A DNA stretch of 13,469 bases, taken from contig DQZA01000233.1 in assembly GCA_011042035.1 (NCBI GenBank), positions 1 through 13,469 of the forward strand, given 5' to 3'. This document shows, piece after piece, positions 8,301-13,353 of this stretch. The stretch comes from Desulfobacteraceae bacterium (GTDB taxonomy: Bacteria; Desulfobacterota; DSM-4660; Desulfatiglandales; Desulfatiglandaceae). The notes under the pieces were generated by a model. The model did no database searches, was not told the DNA's origin, and was given only the letters and a program-made list of their open reading frames with translations. Position 1 is the stretch's first letter; each line of letters begins with the position of its first letter. The translations under genes were made by a program, and so were the position numbers.

Positions 8301-9453
8301 TAGGCGGGCTGCTCGGGCGCATCTTTCGGTAGATGTCCAACACCGCCTCGTCAGGGTTCTCTATTTTGTCCAAAGCCATGGTCTCACGGATGGTGGGGCT
8401 TACCCCCGAGGCATCGAGTACGAGGCAACTAATCTCTGTGATACCCTTCGACCTGATCAAGTCTAACCCTTCTTCAGTCAGAGCAGTATTTCCTTCAAGG
8501 AGAACCTCTCCGGTCTCAGGATCAATTACATCCTCAGCCAGCACTCTTCCAATAAGATCCGTGAAGTCAATGGGAATATGGGTAATTTTTGCCCCTTCTA
8601 GTATTCGATGCAGTCTCTTGGTATACTTGTCGCCGGGCTTTGCCAAGACCTTGCCGTCCTTCGGGTTTACGATCTTCTTGCTCAGTTTTTTCTGGTAAAG
8701 GTTGTCGATGTTGGCTTCTCGCAAACAACCGCCTTTTTCTATCTTGATGGTCTCAGAGCGGTAAAATTCGGATAGAATTTCCTTAGTAGTATACCCCAAA
8801 GCCTTTAGCAAAACTGTAACAGGGAATTTTCGTCTTCTGTCAATACGCACATATAGCATGTCCTTAGGATCAAATTCGAAATCAAGCCACGAGCCCCTCA
8901 GTGGGATAATCCTCGCGGAATATAAAAGTTTTCCGCTTGAGTGGGTTTTGCCTTTGTCATGGTCAAAAAATACGCCTGGAGAGCGGTGTAATTGGCTCAC
9001 CACCACCCTTTCAGTCCCATTAATAATAAAGGTACCCCTATCGGTCATCATGGGCAAGGTACCAAAGTAAATCTCCTGTTCCTTTATATCTCTGATACTC
9101 TTAGTGCCATCCGCACTGTCTGTATCAAAAACCAATAGCCTTACGGTCAATCTCAAGGGAGCTTCATAGGTCATGCCCTTGTTAAGACAGTCCTCTTCGT
9201 CGTACTTAACATCCTCGAAGGTGTATTTCACAAATTCCAAACAAGATGTCCCACTGAAGTCTTCAATTGGAAAAACACTCTTGAAGGCACCTTGCAGTCC
9301 CACATCTTCTCTTGCTTCAGGGGGAATGTCTTTTTGCAGGAACCTCTCATATGAATGTTTTTGCACTGCTATCAGGTTCGGGATATCTATAATCTTTTTG
9401 ATCTTCCCGAAATTACGCCTGATCCTTTTGCTGACACCGTCTGCACTAGACAT
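5329..9453 (-). CDS. rpoB: DNA-directed RNA polymerase subunit beta
   Basis: A 1374-residue protein, the beta subunit of core RNA polymerase. It begins [20 protein letters not shown]. The rifampicin pocket lies at about residues 515-541 ([20 protein letters not shown] and after). The equivalents of E. coli D516, H526 and S531 are unchanged; T replaces N518, a common natural variant. The nucleotide-binding motif [12 protein letters not shown] is at 1091-1102, including the two active-site lysines. It is preceded by a coiled, charged insertion at roughly 955-1075, like the E. coli beta insertion. I chose the ATG at 9453. A GTG six bases upstream (9459) would keep frame but lies inside the AAGGAG Shine-Dalgarno and cannot be the start. 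A 135-base gap with two hairpins separates it from rplL. Confidence 0.98.
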   Translation of the reverse strand: [1374 protein letters not shown]

Positions 9454-9458
9454 TGTCA

Positions 9459-9464
9459 CTCCTT
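9459..9464 (-). promoter_or_regulatory. Ribosome binding site deciding the rpoB start
   Basis: AAGGAG on the minus strand is followed by five bases and then ATG at 9453. The in-frame GTG at 9459-9457 begins on the last G of this motif, so it is excluded as an initiation codon. Confidence 0.85.
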
Positions 9465-9483
9465 GGCTAACGTTTTTTCACTT

Positions 9484-9515
9484 TTGGGAGGCCTGCCCCG
9501 GAGGGCAAGTCCCAA
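9484..9515 (-). promoter_or_regulatory. UNCG-type hairpin just upstream of rpoB
   Basis: On the minus strand TTGGGA and CTTGCCC pair with GGGCAGG and TCCCAA, giving 13 base pairs (one G-T) with a 2-base bulge. The loop is TCCG closed by C-G, which is the very stable cUNCGg tetraloop class. The hairpin ends about 20 bases before the rpoB Shine-Dalgarno. It is followed by A-rich sequence rather than T, so it is not an intrinsic terminator. A role in mRNA stability, processing or translation of rpoB is an inference. Confidence 0.65.
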
Positions 9516-9543
9516 TAATCCTTGAAATTATCCATAGCTAAAT

Positions 9544-9583
9544 AGGCACAGGGCAGAGGCACAAAGGACTCCTGCCCTTGCCT
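9544..9583 (-). promoter_or_regulatory. Hairpin after rplL, candidate attenuator or processing site
   Basis: Beginning five bases after the rplL stop, AGGCA and AGGGCAG pair with CTGCCCT and TGCCT: 12 base pairs with a single bulged base and a loop of about 15. The trailing sequence is only weakly T-rich (ATTTAG). In E. coli the rplL-rpoB gap holds a partial terminator and an RNase III site that lower rpoBC expression relative to rplJL. This hairpin occupies the matching position, and I infer a similar role. Confidence 0.6.
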
Positions 9584-9588
9584 TTAAT

Positions 9589-9972
9589 CTACTTTACCTC
9601 GACAGTAGCTCCGGCCTCTTCTAGCTGGGCCTTTATCTGCTCGGCCTCTTCCTTTGGAACTCCTTCCTTAACCGGTGCCGGTGCACCATCCACAAGCGCC
9701 TTTGCCTCTTTGAGTCCAAGGCCTGTAATGGTGCGCACCGTTTTGATCACCTGGATCTTCTTGTCACCAGCCGCAGCCAAGATCACGTCAAATTCAGTCT
9801 TCTCAGGAGCTGCCTCTTGCGCTTGCTCCGCTGGACCCGCTGCCGCCACTGCGACAGGAGCAGCGGCTGTGACTCCAAACTTCTCTTCCAATTCCTTGAC
9901 AAATTCCGAAAGCTCCAGAACCGTCATATTGGAAATATATTCAATCACGTCTTCCTTTGTAATATCAGCCAT
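9589..9972 (-). CDS. rplL: 50S ribosomal protein L7/L12
   Basis: A 127-residue acidic stalk protein. It has an N-terminal dimerisation region (about 1-33, MADITKEDVIEYISNMTVLE), an Ala/Pro-rich flexible hinge (about 35-58) and the conserved C-terminal domain (about 59-127) with GLGLKEAKALVDGAP. That domain recruits and stimulates the translational GTPases EF-Tu and EF-G. Dimers of this protein bind the C-terminal helix of L10 on the large subunit. The ATG has GGAGG about eleven bases upstream. The gene lies 32 bases after rplJ, consistent with cotranscription and with shared control by the L10 leader. The following rpoB is separated by two hairpins, which may help make L7/L12 more abundant than polymerase. 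Confidence 0.98.
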   Translation of the reverse strand: MADITKEDVIEYISNMTVLELSEFVKELEEKFGVTAAAPVAVAAAGPAEQAQEAAPEKTEFDVILAAAGDKKIQVIKTVRTITGLGLKEAKALVDGAPAPVKEGVPKEEAEQIKAQLEEAGATVEVK

Positions 9973-10004
9973 TGTTATTCTAACCTCCAGTCAATTTGTT
10001 TCTG

Positions 10005-10529
10005 CTATTGTTGTTCTGCCTTTTTCTGCTCAATAGCCCTCAGTGCATAAAGCATCTGAAGAATTATACCATTGAGTACCCTTACAAACGAGCTGGGAAC
10101 CGCCTGCATAACAGACAAGGTCTGGGCCAAAAGGACCTCTCTGCTGGGCAACTCTGCAAGCCTTTTAATGGCCTCGAGTTCCATCACCTTGCCGGAAATC
10201 TGGCCTGCTCTTATCTGTAGTTGCTCATTGTCCTTAGCGAATTCCACCAAGGCCTTTGCAGGTGCCACTGGGTCATCATAGCTCAGTGCCACAGCCGAAG
10301 GCCCTTTCATATAATCCTGCAACTTGGCTGTATCGGTAGATTCGGAGGCCAGTTTCAGTAGCCTGTTCTTAACAACTTGAAACTCGGCACCGGCCTTTCT
10401 GAGATCCTTCCTCAGCCGATTTATGGCCTCTACGTTCAAGCCCTTGTAATCCACCAAAAAAGATGCCTTGGCCTTTTCCAGGCGGTCTTTCATGTTCTTT
10501 ACAAATCTTACTTTCTCCGCTCTTTCCAT
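10005..10529 (-). CDS. rplJ: 50S ribosomal protein L10
   Basis: A 174-residue L10, the base of the ribosomal stalk. Its N-terminal part binds 23S rRNA near the GTPase centre and its C-terminal helix carries the L7/L12 dimers. The protein begins MERAEKVRFVKNMKDRLEKA and contains the typical FLVDYKGLNV and the region FQVVKNRLLKLA. An open frame extends 40 codons further upstream to 10649, but that part overlaps the L10 leader RNA. The ATG at 10529 has a perfect AGGAGG five bases away, so I take 10529 as the start. The free L10-L7/L12 complex is known to repress this operon by binding its own leader; a matching leader lies directly upstream. Confidence 0.97.
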   Translation of the reverse strand: MERAEKVRFVKNMKDRLEKAKASFLVDYKGLNVEAINRLRKDLRKAGAEFQVVKNRLLKLASESTDTAKLQDYMKGPSAVALSYDDPVAPAKALVEFAKDNEQLQIRAGQISGKVMELEAIKRLAELPSREVLLAQTLSVMQAVPSSFVRVLNGIILQMLYALRAIEQKKAEQQ

Positions 10530-10534
10530 ATTCA

Positions 10535-10540
10535 CCTCCT
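10535..10540 (-). promoter_or_regulatory. Ribosome binding site deciding the rplJ start
   Basis: AGGAGG lies on the minus strand five bases before the ATG at 10529. It selects the shorter 174-residue form over the longer open frame beginning at 10649. Confidence 0.85.
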
Positions 10541-10586
10541 CTCCTTTTGACATTTTCATTTCAAAGCAGAGGTGCTTACCATAACT

Positions 10587-10654
10587 GAGAAGTTGGCCAA
10601 TAATGTGGATGGTACAAACCCTGGCCAATAGAAAACATGCCTGATTCACTTCTC
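10587..10654 (-). promoter_or_regulatory. Distal leader fold between the L10 site and rplJ
   Basis: On the minus strand GAGAAGT (10654-10648) is fully complementary to ACTTCTC (10593-10587). Inside it, TTGGCCA (10628-10622) pairs with TGGCCAA (10599-10593), so the two stems can stack at their shared base with a one-sided internal loop. The same bases form a 9-base direct repeat, TGGCCAATA, at 10594-10602 and 10622-10630 on the plus strand. The fold lies between the L10-binding region and the rplJ ribosome binding site, where a switch structure would be expected. The function is inferred. Confidence 0.4.
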
Positions 10655-10766
10655 GGTCTCGGTAGGCTCAACAATTTAAGCCCGGGAACATTCCTGCCTG
10701 ACCGGCAGGCAGGTTCGCTGGGATATACCGTGCATGCCCCCGCCGCACCTACTGTCTTTGACCCTA
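10655..10766 (-). promoter_or_regulatory. L10 (rplJ) autoregulatory leader RNA
   Basis: On the minus strand the region opens with GGTCAAAGACAGTAGGTGC (10763-10745) and closes with GAGCCTACCGAGACC (10669-10655), with TTAAATTG just before the closing part. The arms pair as GGTC/GACC and GTAGG/CCTAC around an unpaired purine-rich segment. This matches what I remember of the conserved L10 leader family, including the AGACAGUAGGUG and GCCUACCGAG blocks and the kink-turn-like internal loop to which the L10-L7/L12 complex binds. It sits upstream of rplJ as expected and would couple rplJ-rplL translation to free L10. A long palindromic arm is inserted in its apical part. Confidence 0.82.
10693..10713 (-). 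repeat. GC-rich palindrome inside the L10 leader
   Basis: CCTGCCTG (10693-10700) and CAGGCAGG (10706-10713) are perfect 8-base inverted repeats around a 5-base centre. The element lies in the apical, normally variable part of the L10 leader. Its sequence resembles small GC-rich palindromic repeats that occur dispersed in many bacterial genomes, but no second copy is present in this window, so calling it a dispersed repeat is an inference. Confidence 0.6.
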
Positions 10767-10770
10767 TCCC

Positions 10771-10876
10771 ATATTTTCAGACTATCTAAAAATTGTCTCC
10801 TGACCTAACCTCTTGCCATTGGAACAGATACCATTAAGCTGCCTTTGTGTGTCGAGCTTTCTCTCTCACCATGTGG
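10771..10876 (-). other. rplA-rplJ spacer upstream of the L10 leader
   Basis: These 106 bases after the rplA stop make up the rest of the 347-base gap. I see no tRNA, no convincing promoter pair and no terminator. A 12-codon frame starts at 10872 (ATG GTG AGA), but it has no ribosome binding site of quality. The stretch is probably untranslated mRNA leading into the L10 leader, or it contains a promoter that I cannot recognise by eye. Confidence 0.5.
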
Positions 10877-11590
10877 TCATGAGGCCTGGGCCAAAAGGTC
10901 TTTTACGTAACTGGGGTCAACTTTTATTCCAGGTCCCATAGTAGTAGAAAGGGCTATACTTCGAAGATAGGTACCTTTGCTTGCAGCAGGCTTAAGCCTC
11001 AATATCGTATCCATAAAAGCTGCTATATTCTCCAACAGCCTTTGAACGCCGAAAGAAACCTTTCCCATCGGCGCATGTACTATTCCCGCCTTTTCCACCT
11101 TGAAGTCGATCTTTCCTGCCTTGATCTCGTTTACCGCCTTGGCGACATCAAAAGTGACAGTACCCAGTTTCGCATTAGGCATCATACCCCTGGGGCCCAA
11201 AATACGCCCGAGCTTGCCCACTGAGCTCATCATGTCCGGCGTTGCGATGGCCTTATCAAACTCCAGCCATCCCTTTTGAACCTTCTCCACCAGGTCATCA
11301 GAGCCCACATAGTCAGCCCCCGCCTCTTGTGCCTCTTTTTCCTTCTCGCCCTTTGCGAACACTGCCACCCTTACGGTTTTACCTACCCCATTGGGCAGCA
11401 CCACAGTACCTCTCACCATCTGGTCGGCATGCCTGGGATCAACTCCCAAACGCACTGCGAGATCTACGGTTTCATCAAAAGACGCGTATGCACAGTCCAA
11501 TGCCAGTTGAATGGCCTCCTCAAAACTGTATCTCCTCGTCCTATCTACCTTCTTTACGCTTTCTCTGTATTTCTTACCATGTTTGGCCAT
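10877..11590 (-). CDS. rplA: 50S ribosomal protein L1
   Basis: A 237-residue protein of standard L1 length. It begins MAKHGKKYRESVKKVDRTRR and carries the conserved LGRILGPRGMMPNAKLGTVT and the C-terminal ALSTTMGPGIKVD. L1 forms the mobile L1 stalk on 23S rRNA that helps move and release E-site tRNA. In several bacteria it also represses the rplK-rplA mRNA. rplA follows rplK by 20 bases with a GAGAGG ribosome binding site, so the two are surely cotranscribed. No obvious L1-type regulatory hairpin is visible in the 12 bases before rplK; any such site would have to overlap nusG. Confidence 0.98.
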   Translation of the reverse strand: MAKHGKKYRESVKKVDRTRRYSFEEAIQLALDCAYASFDETVDLAVRLGVDPRHADQMVRGTVVLPNGVGKTVRVAVFAKGEKEKEAQEAGADYVGSDDLVEKVQKGWLEFDKAIATPDMMSSVGKLGRILGPRGMMPNAKLGTVTFDVAKAVNEIKAGKIDFKVEKAGIVHAPMGKVSFGVQRLLENIAAFMDTILRLKPAASKGTYLRSIALSTTMGPGIKVDPSYVKDLLAQAS

Positions 11591-11610
11591 TTCGAAGTCC
11601 CTCTCTCTTA

Positions 11611-12036
11611 TTACTCAACTACTGTAATGCCCATGCTTCGCGCCGTACCTTCGATGATCTTCATGGCGCTTTCCATATCATTGGCATTGAGATCCTCAAA
11701 TTTTAGCTTTGCGATCTCCTCAATCTGCTTCTTGGTGACTTCTCCCACCTTCTGCCGATTCGGTTCGCTGGAGCCCTTGGCGATCTTGGCTGCTTGCTTC
11801 AGCAACACCGATGCTGGTGGTGTCTTTGTTACAAAAGAAAAAGATCTGTCAGCATAAACAGTTATAACTACGGGGATAATGGTGCCCATCTGGTCCTGAG
11901 TCTTGGCGTTAAACGCCTTGCAAAACTCCGCGATGTTAACCCCGTATTGACCCAATGCGGGACCTATGGGAGGAGACGGGTTTGCCTGCCCCCCTTTTAC
12001 TTGCAGTTTTATTGATCCAATAACCTTTTTTGCCAT
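11611..12036 (-). CDS. rplK: 50S ribosomal protein L11
   Basis: A 141-residue protein of the usual L11 length. The N-terminal domain has the hallmark GGQANPSPPIGPALGQYGVN (about residues 15-34), whose proline-rich turn is the site of thiostrepton-type effects in other bacteria. The C-terminal rRNA-binding domain includes TKKQIEEIAKLKFEDLNAND. L11 binds the GTPase-associated centre of 23S rRNA beside the L7/L12 stalk and is needed for RelA activation in many species. It lies 12 bases after nusG with an AGAGGT ribosome binding site, inside the usual secE-nusG-rplK-rplA group. Confidence 0.98.
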   Translation of the reverse strand: MAKKVIGSIKLQVKGGQANPSPPIGPALGQYGVNIAEFCKAFNAKTQDQMGTIIPVVITVYADRSFSFVTKTPPASVLLKQAAKIAKGSSEPNRQKVGEVTKKQIEEIAKLKFEDLNANDMESAMKIIEGTARSMGITVVE

Positions 12037-12048
12037 TGTGTACCTCTT

Positions 12049-12579
12049 CTAGATTTTGTTCACCTGGATAAAGTCCAACTCGACTGGTGTTGACCTGCCG
12101 AATATGGTTATTAGCACCCTCAACTTCTCCTTGTCAGGCTTCACTTCTTCCACTATGCCTTGGAAGTTGCTGAAGGGCCCGTCAATAACCCTCACCTCGT
12201 CTCCTTCTTCAAACTGGTACTTGGGCTTGGGCTTGGTAAACCCTTCTTCCATCTGCTTAATTATCTTTTCGGCTTCCTCCTCAGGGATGGGAGTGGGTTT
12301 AACCCCACCGCCTACAAATCCTGTTACCTTTGCAGTATCCTTTACCGTGTGCCAGGTCTCCTCATTCAACTCCATCTGCACGAGGATATAGCCGGGATAG
12401 AATTTACGGGAGGAGGTCTTTTTCTGGCCCTTCTTAAGCTCCACAACCTGCTCTGTGGGCACCAAGATTTTGCCGAAATACTTGTCCTGCCCCAGGGCCT
12501 TTACCCTCTCCTCCAGGCTTTTCTTCACCTTGTATTCAAATCCAGAGTAAGTATGAACGATATACCATTTAAGCGCCAC
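12049..12579 (-). CDS. nusG: Transcription termination/antitermination factor NusG
   Basis: A 176-residue NusG. The NGN domain (about 1-115) starts ALKWYIVHTYSGFEYKVKKS and includes RKFYPGYILVQMELNEETWH and VTGFVGGG; it binds the beta' clamp and beta lobe of RNA polymerase. A KOW domain follows (about 125-155, GDEVRVIDGPFSNFQGIVEE), ending FGRSTPVELDFIQVNKI; in other bacteria it contacts Rho or ribosomal protein S10. Translation starts at GTG (12579), with GAGG seven bases upstream and the typical second part of the N-terminus immediately after. It lies 61 bases after secE and 12 bases before rplK. Confidence 0.98.
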   Translation of the reverse strand: MALKWYIVHTYSGFEYKVKKSLEERVKALGQDKYFGKILVPTEQVVELKKGQKKTSSRKFYPGYILVQMELNEETWHTVKDTAKVTGFVGGGVKPTPIPEEEAEKIIKQMEEGFTKPKPKYQFEEGDEVRVIDGPFSNFQGIVEEVKPDKEKLRVLITIFGRSTPVELDFIQVNKI

Positions 12580-12640
12580 GGCCAGACCTCACATCAAGAC
12601 AAAAAATACAAGAAATTCCCGATAGTTTCCAAGATGCCAA

Positions 12641-13033
12641 CTACCCCACAATATTCTTTATCACCTTTATTAGTCCAAAATCCACAATGCCAAGAAACAA
12701 TGCCACTACAAGCACTAGAAAAATAACCACACCGGTGGAAACCAGCAATTCCCTCCTGTTGGGCCATTTAACCTTTTTCAGTTCGGTCCTGGATTCTCGC
12801 AAAAATTGGATGCTTTTGGAAATATAGTGCCCAACTCCCTTTCCTTCTTTCCCTCGATTCGTCTTTTTCTCCTGGACTCTCTTAGGGACATTGTTGACCG
12901 GCTTACTACTAACCACAGCCTTTTCGGATTTAGGACCGGGGCTGACCTTTTTTTGCTCTTTTTTGGCTGTCTGTGTTACCGGGTTTTTCTTAGACCTTTT
13001 GCGCTTCTTGGCCCTTTGATTCGCCTTTTTCAT
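12641..13033 (-). CDS. secE: Preprotein translocase subunit SecE with a long basic N-terminal tail
   Basis: A 130-residue protein. The C-terminal 61 residues are a classic single-span SecE: an amphipathic helix (about 70-85, SKSIQFLRESRTELKK), the conserved KKVKWP at 86-91, and a membrane segment at about 98-120. SecE clamps SecY in the translocon of the inner membrane. Residues 1-68 are a low-complexity tail very rich in Lys, Arg, Ser and Pro, predicted to be cytoplasmic and disordered. Many one-span SecE proteins are about 60-70 residues, so the tail doubles the length. The ATG at 13033 has only a distant GGAG (about 15 bases), so a different start within the tail cannot be excluded. It is cotranscribed with tRNA-Trp and nusG. 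Confidence 0.95.
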   Translation of the reverse strand: MKKANQRAKKRKRSKKNPVTQTAKKEQKKVSPGPKSEKAVVSSKPVNNVPKRVQEKKTNRGKEGKGVGHYISKSIQFLRESRTELKKVKWPNRRELLVSTGVVIFLVLVVALFLGIVDFGLIKVIKNIVG

Positions 13034-13074
13034 CCGCTTCTACCCAATCTCCTCTACTCTTCCCTGCCCATTAA

Positions 13075-13099
13075 GCCATTTCCTCAGACATAAAATGGC
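13075..13099 (-). promoter_or_regulatory. Hairpin overlapping the tRNA-Trp 3' end
   Basis: GCCATTT (13075-13081) and AAATGGC (13093-13099) are a perfect 7-bp inverted repeat with an 11-base loop. One arm contains the discriminator base and the CCA of tRNA-Trp, the other lies in the leader of secE. It may assist 3' processing of the tRNA from the rpmG-tRNA-secE transcript. The pairing is seen, the function is not. Confidence 0.35.
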
Positions 13100-13172
13100 A
13101 GGCCAGGAGGGATTCGAACCCCCAACACCCGGATTTGGAGTCCGGTGCTCTAGCCGTTAGAGCTACTGGCCT
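13096..13172 (-). tRNA. tRNA-Trp (anticodon CCA)
   Basis: A 77-base tRNA with a complete cloverleaf. The acceptor stem is AGGCCAG/CTGGCCT, the D-arm is GCTC/GAGC, the anticodon stem is CCGGA/TCCGG around the loop CTCCAAA with anticodon CCA, and the T-arm carries TTCGAAT. The discriminator is G, and the 3' CCA is encoded. A tRNA-Trp between rpmG and secE is a common arrangement in bacteria, and its spacing (15 bases from rpmG, 62 bases to secE) suggests it is processed from the same transcript. Confidence 0.97.
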
Positions 13173-13187
13173 GCATATCCAACACGC

Positions 13188-13337
13188 CTATTTGGTTTCC
13201 TTGTGCAGTGTATGCGTCCTGCAGGTCGGACAATATTTTCTTAAAGCAAGCTTGTCCGGTGTCTTTCGCTTGTTCTTGGTTGTCGTGTAGTTTCTGTTCT
13301 TGCATTGCTCACAGGCCAGGGTAATAATGTCTCTCAT
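13188..13337 (-). CDS. rpmG: 50S ribosomal protein L33 (zinc-ribbon form)
   Basis: A 49-residue protein beginning MRDIITLACEQCKNRNYTTT and ending HTLHKETK. It has two zinc knuckles, CEQC (residues 9-12) and CPTC (36-39), so it is the zinc-binding (C+) form of L33. L33 is a small protein of the large subunit near the E site. The ATG at 13337 has GGGGAG about ten bases upstream. The gene lies 16 bases after the tuf stop and 15 bases before tRNA-Trp. Bacteria with several L33 copies often keep a C- form for zinc starvation; only this copy is visible here. Confidence 0.97.
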   Translation of the reverse strand: MRDIITLACEQCKNRNYTTTKNKRKTPDKLALRKYCPTCRTHTLHKETK

Positions 13338-13353
13338 TGCGTTTCAATCTCCC

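Noticed and set aside
9454..9459. GTG at 9459 as the rpoB start
   Set aside because: It overlaps the Shine-Dalgarno AAGGAG; the ATG two codons downstream has ideal spacing.
9578..10036. A 152-codon Ser/Ala-rich plus-strand open frame opposite rplL
   Set aside because: Its composition is explained by the reverse complement of the Ala/Glu/Lys-rich L7/L12 sequence.
10530..10649. A 40-codon N-terminal extension of L10
   Set aside because: The extension covers leader RNA elements, does not resemble L10, and the internal ATG at 10529 has a perfect ribosome binding site.
10834..10872. A 12-codon frame in the rplA-rplJ spacer, as a possible leader peptide
   Set aside because: It has no good ribosome binding site and no codon run typical of attenuation peptides, and short frames like this occur by chance.
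11242..11857. Two overlapping plus-strand open frames of 154 and 193 codons opposite rplA and rplK
   Set aside because: They are shadows of the L1 and L11 coding sequences; their composition is atypical and they overlap each other in different frames.
12580..12640. TTGGAA with TATTTT 18 bases downstream in the secE-nusG gap, as a promoter
   Set aside because: The match is weak in both boxes and the gene group is normally cotranscribed.
12160..12726. A 188-codon plus-strand open frame opposite nusG and the end of secE
   Set aside because: It mirrors NusG codons and has no credible ribosome binding site or recognisable domain.
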